A DNA stretch of 64,000 bases from the NCBI GenBank assembly GCA_902798825.1, contig CADBYI010000011.1, positions 1-64,000 of the forward strand, written 5' to 3'. A program made the translations under genes and the position numbers. The notes beneath the pieces are model-generated. The model did no database searches, was not told the origin of the DNA, and saw only the letters and a list, made by a program, of their open reading frames with translations. The number at the start of each line of letters is the position of its first letter. The stretch's first letter is position 1. The DNA comes from an uncultured Eubacteriales bacterium (GTDB lineage Bacteria > Bacillota > Clostridia > Christensenellales > CAG-138). Below are positions 35,321 through 43,611 of the stretch, in pieces.

Positions 35321-35541
35321 CAAGGTTTTCGCCGGATCATGCAAGCGCGGTGTAGCCGCGCATACGCAATTTGCGAAGAGTGAACGCAGAGCTTTTACTA
35401 TGTGAGATTCAGCGACATGTGCGGTGAATCTCACACCTTGCAGGTTCTGCCGCCCGGTAAACCGTTAGGTTTATAGGCAGAACCTGGAAGCGGAACGAAG
35501 GTGGAGCCCAGGCTGCCGAAGCAACGGGCTTCGGCAGCCTG
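35321..35541. ncRNA. Multi-stem structured element, candidate non-coding RNA or repeat
   Basis: The 345-nt gap between two convergent genes contains no credible gene but a chain of strong inverted repeats. CAAGGT (35321) pairs with ACCTTG (35435) and encloses GCGCGG/CCGCGC (35345-35361) and a 10-bp stem TGTGAGATTC/GAATCTCACA (35401-35435). Next comes an 11-bp stem CAGGTTCTGCC/GGCAGAACCTG (35441-35486) with an inner TAAACC/GGTTTA, then a 13-bp stem CAGGCTGCCGAAG/CTTCGGCAGCCTG (35509-35541). Two neighbouring stems share one boundary base, so not all can form at full length together. The strand and whether it is transcribed are unknown; no known RNA family was recognised. Confidence 0.5.
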
Positions 35542-35549
35542 ACATACGA

Positions 35550-35575
35550 AAACGCCCCGCCAAAGCGGGGCGTTT
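35550..35575 (-). terminator. Terminator of the AbgT gene
   Basis: A perfect 11-bp stem (AAACGCCCCGC / GCGGGGCGTTT, 4-nt loop), 35 nt past the AbgT stop and followed leftward by TTCG. It could also end a rightward transcript of the structured element. Confidence 0.75.
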
Positions 35576-35609
35576 GTCATTCGATCACCGTTCTGCGCCG
35601 CAGCGCTTC

Positions 35610-37193
35610 TTAGCCGACCAGATAGGCCAGCTCGGCAGGCAGGTTGATGCCGACGCCGGGGCCGATGGGGAGCTTGAGCAGCATCCAGATGACCAGGAAG
35701 ATGATCCAGCAGATCTGGAGTATGATGCCGATGGGGAACAGGCCGGCGGCAAAGGTACCGATCTTCAGATCCTTGTCGTACTTGACCTGCGCCACGCCCA
35801 AGGTAACCCAGATGTAGGGGGACAGCGGCGTGAAGGCGTTGGTGGGAGAGTCGCCCAAGCGGTACATCAGCTGGATGAAGCCGGGGTGGTAGTTGAGCAG
35901 CATCAGCATGGGCACGAACACAGGCGCCAGGATGGCCCACTTGGCGGAGCCGGAGGGCACCAGCAGGTTGATGAGACCGGTGAGCAGGATGAAGGCGATG
36001 ATCATGCCGATGCCGGTGAAGCCTGCGGACTTGAGCAGGTTGGCGCCGGCCACGGCCATGATGGTGCCCAGGTTGGTCCAGTTGAACAGAGCCTGGAACT
36101 GGCCGCAGAAGAAGCAGAACACCACGTAGCTGCCCATGGCGGCCATCTGGTGGTTCATGCCCTTGACCACGTCAGCGCTCTTCTTGAACTTCTTGGAGAC
36201 GAAGCCGAACACCAATCCGGGGATCGTGAAGAAGAAGAACAGCACGGGGATCAGGTTGCTGATGAGGGGGGAGCCGACCAGGACGCGCTTGCCGGCGTCG
36301 TTGATCTTTGCCAGAGGCCCGAAGAAGAACAGCACGAGGACGATGGCCAGGTAGATGAGGCAGGAGATGCCGGCCCAGCGCAGGCCCTTCTTCTCATCGG
36401 CGGAGATCTCCTCCAGGGACATCTCGGCCTTCACCTCTTCGTTGGGCTCGTACTTGCCGAACCGCTTATCCACGATCCAGTTGCAGACCCAGCCGATGAC
36501 GGCGGAGCAGAGGAAGGTGGAGGCGAACATGAAGATCCAGTTACAGGTCACGTCCACCGCGTAGACGCCTTCACCCAGGAAGCCGTTCAGGGCGGTGTTG
36601 GTGATGCCCTGGAGCAGGGAGTCCGTGCCCGCGATCATCAGGTTGGCGGAGAAGCCGGCCTGAGCGCCTGCGTAGCCGCAGATCATACCCACGACAGGGT
36701 GCTTGCCCGCGGCCAAATACAGAATGGCGGCGATGGGCGGGATGACGACCATGGCGGTATCGGAGGCCAGGTTGCCGATGGTGCCGACGAAGGCCACCAC
36801 GAAGGGCAGGATCACCGGCGGGATGTTCTTCATCTTATCGGTGAGCAGGGCCCGGATGAGGCCGGACTCCTCGCACATACCGATGGCCAGCGTCATGGTG
36901 AGCACCAGGCCCAGAGGGGCGAAGCCGGTGAAGTTCTTGACCATGTTGGACAGGAACCAGATCAGGCCCTCGCTGGTGAACAGGTTCTGGGCATAGACGG
37001 GCTCGTTCTTCGCAGGGTTGATGACGGACACGCCCAGCAGGTTGAAGACGCAGCCCAGGACAGCGACGATCACGAACAGATAGATGAACAGGATCGCCGG
37101 AGGGGGCAGCTTGTTACAGGCACGCTCCAGCGCGGACAGGAACCGATCAAACCAGCCTTGCTTGACGGCACCTTCATTTTTGTTCTTTCCCAT
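35610..37193 (-). CDS. abgT: AbgT-family transporter (p-aminobenzoyl-glutamate type)
   Basis: 527 residues, about twelve hydrophobic segments. AbgT signatures: N-terminal ALERACNKLPPPAILFIYLF, VGTIGNLASDTAMVVIPPI, AGYAGAQAGFSANLMIAGTDSLLQ-like segment (seen as GAQAGFSANLMIAGTD) and a C-terminal SPYIWVTLGVAQ. Imports p-aminobenzoyl-glutamate in E. coli; other members export antifolates. It is divergent from an operon with an AbgA-type hydrolase, which supports import of folate breakdown products or similar N-acyl amino acids. SD AGGAGG. Confidence 0.92.
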   Translation of the reverse strand: MGKNKNEGAVKQGWFDRFLSALERACNKLPPPAILFIYLFVIVAVLGCVFNLLGVSVINPAKNEPVYAQNLFTSEGLIWFLSNMVKNFTGFAPLGLVLTMTLAIGMCEESGLIRALLTDKMKNIPPVILPFVVAFVGTIGNLASDTAMVVIPPIAAILYLAAGKHPVVGMICGYAGAQAGFSANLMIAGTDSLLQGITNTALNGFLGEGVYAVDVTCNWIFMFASTFLCSAVIGWVCNWIVDKRFGKYEPNEEVKAEMSLEEISADEKKGLRWAGISCLIYLAIVLVLFFFGPLAKINDAGKRVLVGSPLISNLIPVLFFFFTIPGLVFGFVSKKFKKSADVVKGMNHQMAAMGSYVVFCFFCGQFQALFNWTNLGTIMAVAGANLLKSAGFTGIGMIIAFILLTGLINLLVPSGSAKWAILAPVFVPMLMLLNYHPGFIQLMYRLGDSPTNAFTPLSPYIWVTLGVAQVKYDKDLKIGTFAAGLFPIGIILQICWIIFLVIWMLLKLPIGPGVGINLPAELAYLVG

Positions 37194-37556
37194 GAAATTT
37201 TCCTCCTGAAAAAATTAGTTTGGGAACGATGTGGGGACTACTTCCACTCTTTGCGTGGAGAACGGTGAACCGGAGTTTCCTTTGAAAATTGGAGCATATG
37301 CATTGTATATGCACTTTTCCCCTTTTATTCCTCGGATACTCCTATGCTAAAATTCTAAGGCCATTTCACATTGTTGTCAAATATTTTTTTCAATTATTTG
37401 CACTTATTTACTGTTTTGTGCGGGTTTCCTGGGGATTCGGGGTCATTTTCCTCCTTTTCAATCCGTCCAAACTGTGCTATGATTATATGCGAGAAAGTGT
37501 ATGTTTATTTTTCTGCCGAATATGCGGAAAAAAAGCGTAAAAAAGGAGTGTGCATC
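37194..37556. other. AT-rich divergent intergenic region
   Basis: 363 nt with no gene, markedly AT-richer than the surroundings, between abgT and the rightward NERD-like gene. It holds the inverted repeat GCATAT-7-ATATGC (37294-37312), a possible operator for abgT, and the rightward promoter near 37455. Confidence 0.6.
37455..37483 (+). promoter_or_regulatory. Promoter of the NERD-like gene and M20 operon
   Basis: TTTTCA, 17 nt, TATGAT with TG one base upstream (extended -10). Confidence 0.55.
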
Positions 37557-38210
37557 ATGATCCTGAACGGTTGGTTCGACGGCATCCGGGTGTGGAAGAT
37601 CAACACCTGGAGCGGTTTGATCAGTTACGCCCTGCTCATCCTGGCGGGCGCCCTCGTCTTCTTCCTCATCATCCGCCGCATTAACCACAACCGGCGGCCC
37701 GACGTGGCTTTGCAGCGGGTGGCCAAGCGCCTCAAAAAGCTGGGCGGCAAGGGCAGCCGGGTCTATACCGACTTTACGCTGCGCACCTTCGCCGGGGATA
37801 CGCCCTTTGAGATGCTGTGGGTGGCCCGGGACAGGCTCTATGTGGTGAAGGTCATTCCCCAGGGGACCCGCATTTCGGGCTCCAGTTCCGGCAGCACCTG
37901 GAAGCTGGGCGGCAGCGTCAACGACGCCATGAAGAACCCGCTGCCCGCCTTGGAAAACCAGCGACGGGCCCTTCTCCCCTATCTCTCCGCCAAGGGCTTC
38001 GAGGAGATCATGGTGGAGCCCATGGTCATCTGCGCCGACACCTATGAGACGCCCCGGTTCAAGATCGACGGTTTCTCTTCCATCTACACCTATAAATATT
38101 TGGGTGCGTGGCGCCGGAAGTTCCCCTTGGCCAAGCGCCTGTTCTTCGACGTGGACAGGGTCTGCGCCCTGCTGGAGGAGGCCATGCTCCCCAACGGCTC
38201 CGCCAAATAG
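37557..38210 (+). CDS. Membrane-anchored protein with a NERD-like domain
   Basis: 217 residues, start at ATG 37557 with AAGGAG 8 nt before it. One transmembrane helix (ISYALLILAGALVFFLII) is followed by a basic segment and an alpha/beta domain whose pattern (VALQRVAKRLKKL, VYTDFTLRTF, LWVARDRLYVVKVIPQGTRISG, NQRRALLPYL) resembles nuclease-related NERD domains. The usual acidic-x-K catalytic pair is not evident (VVKV instead of EVK), so it may be inactive. Function unknown. It lies 46 nt before the first M20 gene. Confidence 0.6.
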   Translation: MILNGWFDGIRVWKINTWSGLISYALLILAGALVFFLIIRRINHNRRPDVALQRVAKRLKKLGGKGSRVYTDFTLRTFAGDTPFEMLWVARDRLYVVKVIPQGTRISGSSSGSTWKLGGSVNDAMKNPLPALENQRRALLPYLSAKGFEEIMVEPMVICADTYETPRFKIDGFSSIYTYKYLGAWRRKFPLAKRLFFDVDRVCALLEEAMLPNGSAK

Positions 38211-38256
38211 CGTATTTCCACATCCGTGCTCACAATACTGACAGGAGGAAACGTAT

Positions 38257-39366
38257 ATGATCAACGCTGAACGACTGCTGGACACCTTTTTCCGTTACGT
38301 TCGGATCGACTCCGAAAGCGGCCACGAGAAGGCCATGGGCCAGACCCTGGTGCAGGATGTGAAGGCTCTTGGCCTGGACCCCATCACGGACAAGGCCGGG
38401 GAGACCTTCGGTTCCGACGGCTTCAACGTGTTCTTCCGCTTCCCCGGCACCCTGCCCGGGGACCCCTTCGTGCTCTCCGCCCACATGGACACCGTGGTCC
38501 CCGGCAAGGGCATCGAGCCCTATATTGAGGACGGCATCATCAAGAGCGGTCCCGACACCATCCTGGGCGGCGACGACAAGTCCGGCATCTGCGGCATTTT
38601 GGAGGCCATCACCACCATTCTGGAGAAGGGCATCCCCCACCGCACCGCCGAGGTGGTCTTCTCCATCGGCGAGGAGGGCGGCATGCGGGGCGCCAAGGCC
38701 TTCGACATGACCCAGCTCAAGAGCCGCCGGGCCTTCGTTTTGGATTCCTCCGGCAACGTGGGAAAGATCATCGTGGGCGCCCCGGGCCAGATCAAAATCT
38801 TTGCGGACGTGGTGGGCCGCCGGGCCCACGCGGGCCTGGCCCCCGAACAGGGCATCAGCGCCATCCAGGTGGCCGCCAAGGGCATCGCCAGGATGAACCT
38901 GCTGCGCATCGACGAGGAGACCACCTGCAACATCGGCACCATCAAGGCCGAATACGCCACCAACATCGTTCCCGACCGGGTGAGCCTCATCGCCGAGGTC
39001 CGCAGCCGCAATTTCGACAAGCTGAACGCCCAGGCCGCCCACATCAGGGACTGCCTGCAAGCGGCCTGCGACGAGGCCGGCGCCAAGCTGGAGATCGAGC
39101 TTAGGACCAACTACGTTTCCTACAACGTGGACGAGGGCAGCGACACCGTGAAGATGGTCCTGGACGCGGCCAAGCGGGTGGGCGTCAAGGGCTTCACCAC
39201 CCTGGGCGGCGGCGGCAGCGACGCCAACATCTTCAACCGCAACGGCATCGAGGCCGTGGTGCTGGGCACCGGCATGACCAAGGTCCACACCACCGAGGAA
39301 ACGCTGAAGGTGGAGAATCTGAACAACATCGCCGAGATGGCCTTCCAGCTGCTGACCGCCGAATGA
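38257..39366 (+). CDS. M20 metallopeptidase, PepT-like
   Basis: 369 residues. Metal ligands: SAHMDTVVPG (His-x-Asp), GGDDKSG, the catalytic Glu pair IGEEGGMRG, and a C-terminal HTTEETL histidine. The dimerisation lid lies at about 180-290. Closest to tripeptidase T-like peptidases (PepT2 group). First of three consecutive M20 genes; SD AGGAGG. Confidence 0.88.
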   Translation: MINAERLLDTFFRYVRIDSESGHEKAMGQTLVQDVKALGLDPITDKAGETFGSDGFNVFFRFPGTLPGDPFVLSAHMDTVVPGKGIEPYIEDGIIKSGPDTILGGDDKSGICGILEAITTILEKGIPHRTAEVVFSIGEEGGMRGAKAFDMTQLKSRRAFVLDSSGNVGKIIVGAPGQIKIFADVVGRRAHAGLAPEQGISAIQVAAKGIARMNLLRIDEETTCNIGTIKAEYATNIVPDRVSLIAEVRSRNFDKLNAQAAHIRDCLQAACDEAGAKLEIELRTNYVSYNVDEGSDTVKMVLDAAKRVGVKGFTTLGGGGSDANIFNRNGIEAVVLGTGMTKVHTTEETLKVENLNNIAEMAFQLLTAE

Positions 39367-39376
39367 GGAGGGAGCC

Positions 39377-40693
39377 ATGAGCACATTGGATCGCATGGAT
39401 TTTGAGGCTTTGGGCCGGGAGCTCATCGCCTTTCGCCGGGACTTCCACAAATACGCCGAGAGCGCCTGGACGGAGTATCGCACCACGGCCCGGATCATTT
39501 CGCAGCTGGAAAAGCTGGGCCTGCCTGTGAAATTCGGCCCCGAGATCCACACGCCGGAGAAGATGTTCGGCCTGCCCAAGCCCGCCGTCATGGCGGCCTG
39601 CTATGAGCGGGCCCTGGCGGAGACGGACCGGCCGGATTTGGTGGAGAAGATGAAGGGCGGGTTCACCGGCTGCATCACCGAAATCGTGGGAGCCAAACCC
39701 GGCCCCACCGTGGGGGTCCGGGTGGACATCGACTGCAACGATCTGGAGGAGGCCACCGTGCCGGAACACATCCCCGTGGCGGAGGGGTTCCGCTCCGTCC
39801 ACCCGGGCTGCATGCACGGCTGCGGCCACGACGCCCACGCCGCCATCGGTTTGGGCCTGGCCAAGGTCCTGTGCGCCTTGCGGGAGGAGCTCTCCGGCAA
39901 GGTCATTTTGGTGTTCCAGCCCGGCGAGGAGGGCTTGCGAGGCGCGGCCAGTCTGACGGCCAAGGGGCACTTCTCCCAGTGTGACTACTTTTTCGGCGGC
40001 CACGTGGGCCTCATCGACGGGCCCGTGGGCCAGGTGGCGGCCAGCGGCCACGACTTTTTGGCCAGCACCAAGTTCGACGTGTTCATCCACGGGGTACCTG
40101 CCCACGCGGGGGCGTCCCCGGAACTGGGCTGCAACGCCCTGGCGGCGGCGGCCACGGCGGTGACCAACATGCTGGCCATCTCCCGGACCAGCCAGGGCGC
40201 CAGCCGCATCAACATCGGCACCCTGACCGCCGGCACCGGCCGGAACGTGATCCCCGCCGAAGCGGAGATGCGGGTGGAGACCCGGGGCAAGACCACGGCC
40301 ATCAACGAGTATATGGAGGCTGCGGCCAAGCGGGTCTGCCAGGCGGCGGCCCAGATGTACGGCTGCACCGCCGAGACCGTCTACATGGGCGGCGCGGGGA
40401 ACGTGACCTGCGACAAGCCTCTGGTGGACCGGGTCGTCGATGTGCTGCAGGGGGTCCCCGGGGTCACCAAGGTGCTGCCCGACGTGGACTTCGGCGGCGG
40501 CGAGGACGTGACCACCATGATGGCGGACGTTCAGGCCCACGGCGGCATGGCCACGGAGCTGGTGTTCTGTATGCCGCTGAAGGCCCCTCACCACAACGGG
40601 TGCTTCGATGTGCAGGAGGATGTGATCCCCCTGGCGGCTCGGATATTCGCCGAGCTGGTGTTCAGCGTGGCCAACGATCCTATACAAAAATAA
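39377..40693 (+). CDS. abgA: p-Aminobenzoyl-glutamate hydrolase subunit A-like amidohydrolase
   Basis: M20D metallohydrolase of 438 residues. The N-terminus FRRDFHKYAESAWTEYRTTARI, the segment EKMKGGFTGCI, the metal block MHGCGHDAHAAIGLG, GEEGLRGAASL, and the C-terminal HHNGCFD match E. coli AbgA closely. It would split p-aminobenzoyl-glutamate delivered by AbgT. In E. coli the enzyme is an AbgA-AbgB heterodimer; here the following gene is also M20D but HipO-like and shorter than AbgB. Confidence 0.85.
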   Translation: MSTLDRMDFEALGRELIAFRRDFHKYAESAWTEYRTTARIISQLEKLGLPVKFGPEIHTPEKMFGLPKPAVMAACYERALAETDRPDLVEKMKGGFTGCITEIVGAKPGPTVGVRVDIDCNDLEEATVPEHIPVAEGFRSVHPGCMHGCGHDAHAAIGLGLAKVLCALREELSGKVILVFQPGEEGLRGAASLTAKGHFSQCDYFFGGHVGLIDGPVGQVAASGHDFLASTKFDVFIHGVPAHAGASPELGCNALAAAATAVTNMLAISRTSQGASRINIGTLTAGTGRNVIPAEAEMRVETRGKTTAINEYMEAAAKRVCQAAAQMYGCTAETVYMGGAGNVTCDKPLVDRVVDVLQGVPGVTKVLPDVDFGGGEDVTTMMADVQAHGGMATELVFCMPLKAPHHNGCFDVQEDVIPLAARIFAELVFSVANDPIQK

Positions 40694-40753
40694 AAGCCTG
40701 CGACCGGATATTCTCCGGCCGTTTTCATTGCATAACAAGGAGGAATATTCAAT

Positions 40754-41944
40754 ATGCCCGAGCTGAAAGAATTGATCCAAAAGTATCTGCCCCAGGTGCT
40801 GGAGCATCGGCACCACATCCACCAGCATCCCGAGCTCACCGGCCAGGAGAAGGAGACCGCCGCCTATATCGCCGAAACCCTGCGCTCCATGGGTCTCAAG
40901 CCTGTGGAGGGCGTGGGCGGCTACGGCGTGGTGGCCCTCATCGAGGGCAGAGGCCCCGGCAAGTGCGTGGGCCTTCGGGCGGACATCGACGCCCTGCCGC
41001 TGACCGAGTGCACCGGCCTCCCCTTCGCCTCGGAGAATCCGGGGGTGGCCCACTCCTGCGGCCACGATTCCCACGCGGCCATGCTGCTGGGCGCGGCCTA
41101 TGTGCTCAACGAGCTGCGGGATCAGTTCGACGGCACCGTGAAGCTGATCTTCCAGCCCGCCGAGGAGGACCCCATGGCCAGCGGCGCCAAGAAGATGATC
41201 GAGGCGGGCGTGCTGGAGAACCCCCACGTGGACGGGGTCTTCGGGCAGCACGTGTGGCCCCAGTATGAGGTGGGCAAGGTGGCCGTGCGCAACGGCGCCA
41301 TGATGGCCTCCTCCGACCGGTTCTTCATCACCGTGAAGGGCAAGAGCAGCCACGGCTCGGCCCCGGAGAACGGCATCGACGCCATCGCCATCTCCGCCCA
41401 GGTGATCTCGGCCCTGCAGAACATCGTATCCCGGAACGTGAGCCCCCTGGACAGCGCGGTGGTGACCATCGGCAAGATCACCGGCGGAAACCGGTACAAC
41501 GTCATCGCGGACACGGTGAAGATGGAGGGCACCTGCCGGAATCTCAACCCCGAGGTCCGCAAAAAGATGCCCGAGCGGATCGAGAACATCGTCAAGGGTG
41601 TGGCGGAAGGCATGGGCGGCCAGTATGAGTTCCAGTATTTCATGGGCTACTCCCCCACGGTCAACGACCCGAAGCAGTTCGAGCTGGTCTGCGAGGCCGT
41701 GAAGGAGACCCAGGGTGAGGACGCCCTCGTGATCCCCGCCTCCTCGGCCCTGGGCGGCGAGGACTTCTCCTTCTACTGCGAGAAGGTGCCCAGCGCCTTC
41801 ATCTGGCTGGGCTGCCGGGACCCCAAGATGCCCCTTGAGAAGATGGTGCCCATCCACAACGGCGGCTTCGCCCCCATGGAGGAATCGTTCCCCATCGGCA
41901 TCGAGGTCATGACCGCGGCGGCGCTGAAGTTTTTGGAACAATAG
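40754..41944 (+). CDS. M20D amidohydrolase, hippurate hydrolase/N-acyl-L-amino acid amidohydrolase type
   Basis: 396 residues. HRHHIHQHPELTGQE N-terminus; metal sites AHSCGHDSHAAMLLGAA and FQPAEEDPMASGAKKMIEAG; ALGGEDFSFYCEKVPSAF; and a final HNGGFAPMEESFPIG. The substrate is probably N-acyl or N-aromatic amino acids. Whether it pairs with AbgA is unknown. SD AAGGAGG. The gene is followed directly by a compound palindromic repeat that may act as terminator. Confidence 0.88.
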   Translation: MPELKELIQKYLPQVLEHRHHIHQHPELTGQEKETAAYIAETLRSMGLKPVEGVGGYGVVALIEGRGPGKCVGLRADIDALPLTECTGLPFASENPGVAHSCGHDSHAAMLLGAAYVLNELRDQFDGTVKLIFQPAEEDPMASGAKKMIEAGVLENPHVDGVFGQHVWPQYEVGKVAVRNGAMMASSDRFFITVKGKSSHGSAPENGIDAIAISAQVISALQNIVSRNVSPLDSAVVTIGKITGGNRYNVIADTVKMEGTCRNLNPEVRKKMPERIENIVKGVAEGMGGQYEFQYFMGYSPTVNDPKQFELVCEAVKETQGEDALVIPASSALGGEDFSFYCEKVPSAFIWLGCRDPKMPLEKMVPIHNGGFAPMEESFPIGIEVMTAAALKFLEQ

Positions 41945-41959
41945 GAATTTATTGAAAGC

Positions 41960-42097
41960 GGACACCTTTTCTTGAAAGAAAAGGTGTCCAAAAGAACTTC
42001 AAGAAGGGGAAGATGGTTCGGGAAGAATCATTGACCCCTTCTTAAGTTTCTCTTTTTGGGGCGCCTTTTTCTCCTTTGTATAAAGAGAAAAAGGCGC
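41960..42097. repeat. Compound three-stem palindromic repeat, copy 1
   Basis: Two outward hairpins, GGACACCTTTTCTT (14-bp stem, 41960-41989) and GCGCCTTTTTCTC (13-bp stem, 42061-42097), are joined by tails AGAACTTCAAGAAGGGG and CCCCTTCTTAAGTTTCT, which are themselves complementary and form a third, central stem. A second element of the same design lies at 54358-55587. The tops of the hairpins differ between copies while both arms stay complementary. Confidence 0.75.
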
Positions 42098-42123
42098 AAA
42101 AAAGGAACGGCCGAAACCGTTCC
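42098..42123 (-). terminator. Terminator of yegP
   Basis: GGAACGG / CCGTTCC with a 6-nt loop, followed leftward by six T residues, 16 nt past the stop. Confidence 0.8.
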
Positions 42124-42139
42124 TTCTCCTGGTACTTGG

Positions 42140-42511
42140 TTACGCCTTCTCCTCCACCACCGGGGACTCGGCGGCGTTACGGCGGATGCTCTCGATTCCC
42201 TTGAGGCAGCCGGCCTTGGCCTTGTAGCTTTCGCCGGTGAGAATGATCTCGCCGTTGGCGGCCCTGAGACGAAAGCGGAACTCGCCCGCCTTGTCCTTGT
42301 AGACCTCGAACTTGGGGTTCTTGCAGCTGGAGCCTTCCACCGTCTGATCCTCGAGCCCGGCGGCCGCGGCGTTCTTGCGGACGCTCTCGACGCCGTTCTT
42401 ACAGGCGGATTCGGAGGAATAGGTCTCGCTGACGCCGATGATCTCCCCGTTGCCGGCCTTGAGCACGAAACGGGAGCCCTTTTCATTGGTCTTCATCACA
42501 AATTTACCCAT
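42140..42511 (-). CDS. yegP: YegP/DUF1508 family protein
   Basis: 123 residues made of two tandem DUF1508 (UPF0339) units: first GSRFVLKAGNGEIIGVSETYSS with ACKNGVESVRKNA, second EFRFRLRAANGEIILTGESYKA with GCLKGIESIRRNA. Family function is unknown. Single gene with its own promoter and terminator. Confidence 0.9.
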   Translation of the reverse strand: MGKFVMKTNEKGSRFVLKAGNGEIIGVSETYSSESACKNGVESVRKNAAAAGLEDQTVEGSSCKNPKFEVYKDKAGEFRFRLRAANGEIILTGESYKAKAGCLKGIESIRRNAAESPVVEEKA

Positions 42512-42542
42512 AGATCATTTGCCTCCTCTTTGGTTTGTTTAT

Positions 42543-42571
42543 AGTATATCCTATTTATATATAAATTGCAA
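42543..42571 (-). promoter_or_regulatory. Promoter of yegP
   Basis: Read leftward: TTGCAA, 17 nt of AT-rich sequence, TATACT. Confidence 0.75.
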
Positions 42572-42663
42572 CGGGTGAAAAGCGACAATTTTCGGAATAA
42601 ACTTTACCCGCCTTTGCCTCCCCTTAGCTCTGCTACAAGAATCGGCTCACAGGCCTCCCTGGT

Positions 42664-42820
42664 GTCATCCTGAGTAAAGCGAAGGATCTCTGATCGTTGC
42701 TGACTTGACAAGCTGCTTCCCCGTGGTAAAAGCAACCGCATTCACAGATCCTTCCACTCGGTCGCTCAAGGTGCTATACAGACGTGTCGATTTCGTTTTC
42801 GCTCCCTCGGTCAGGATGAC
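42664..42820. repeat. Nested inverted-repeat element (MITE/REP-like)
   Basis: 157 bp bounded by GTCATCCTGA and its exact complement TCAGGATGAC, with an inner pair GAAGGATCT (42681) / AGATCCTTC (42746). No coding capacity. It lies in the 380-nt gap between yegP and rplA. The remainder of that gap holds the yegP promoter and the rplA terminator. Confidence 0.7.
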
Positions 42821-42848
42821 AACCTGATAAAACAACACCTGTATAAAT

Positions 42849-42878
42849 AAAAACGCGGGACTTTCGTCTCGCGTTTTT
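42849..42878 (-). terminator. Terminator of the rpmG-rplA operon
   Basis: A 13-bp stem with one G-T pair (AAAAACGCGGGAC / GTCTCGCGTTTTT, TTTC loop), T-rich on the outgoing side, 14 nt past the rplA stop. Confidence 0.85.
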
Positions 42879-42892
42879 CGTTTGATTGTGGA

Positions 42893-43596
42893 TTAGAACT
42901 TCTGGGCGTTGACCTTGACGCCGGGGCCCATGGTGGTGGAAGCCACCAGGCTCTTGATGTAGGTACCCTTGGCGGCGGCGGGCTTGGCCTTGATGATGGC
43001 CTCCATGAGGGTGGTCAGGTTCTCGGTCAGCTTCTCGGGGCCGAAGGAAACCTTGCCGATGGGGCAGTGGCAGATGTTGGTCTTGTCCACACGATACTCC
43101 ACCTTACCGGCTTTGATGTCCTTGATGGCCTTGGCCACGTCCATGGTCACGGTGCCGGACTTGGGGTTGGGCATCAGGCCCTTGGGGCCCAGGATACGAC
43201 CGATGCGGCCGACCACGCCCATCATGTCGGGGGTAGCCACGCACACGTCGAAGTCGAACCAGTTCTCCTTCTGGATCTTGGTCACAGTGGCCTCGTCGCC
43301 GATGTAGTCAGCGCCGGCTTCCTCGGCCTCGTGGGCCTTGTCGCCCTTGGCTTGTCGCCCTTGGCGAAGACCAACACGCGGACGGTCTTGCCGGTGCCGT
43401 GAGGCAGGACCACCGCGCCACGGACCTGCTGGTCAGCGTGACGGGAGTCGACGCCCAGACGGACGGAGACTTCCACGGTCTCATCGAACTTGGCCTTGGC
43501 GGTCTTGCAGACCAGCTCCATGCTCTCCATGGGATCGTACTGCTTGAGACGATCGACGAGGGCAGCGCTTTCAACGTATTTCTTTCCGTGCTTCAT
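42893..43596 (-). pseudogene. rplA: Ribosomal protein L1, frameshifted by a 14-bp tandem duplication
   Basis: L1 forms the E-site stalk of the 50S subunit and represses its own operon. The first frame (from ATG 43596, SD GAGGAGG) gives a normal L1 N-terminus as far as VLVFAKGDK, then runs into nonsense. The remainder ([21 protein letters not shown] to the end) is in another frame. At the break the 14-mer CTTGTCGCCCTTGG (+ strand) occurs twice in direct tandem, at 43337 and 43351. Removing one copy restores an uninterrupted 229-residue L1, the normal length. No slippery site suggests programmed frameshifting. Either a true mutation or a sequence error. Confidence 0.92.
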
Positions 43597-43611
43597 GTTG
43601 CTGTCCTCCTC

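Noticed and set aside
35431..35940. Leftward open frame running from abgT sequence into the structured intergenic region
   Set aside because: It is out of frame with abgT and its end is read from hairpin arms; no conserved domain and no start signal.
43337..43364. Programmed frameshift in rplA
   Set aside because: No slippery heptamer or stimulatory structure, and an exact tandem duplication explains the shift; L1 is not known to use recoding.
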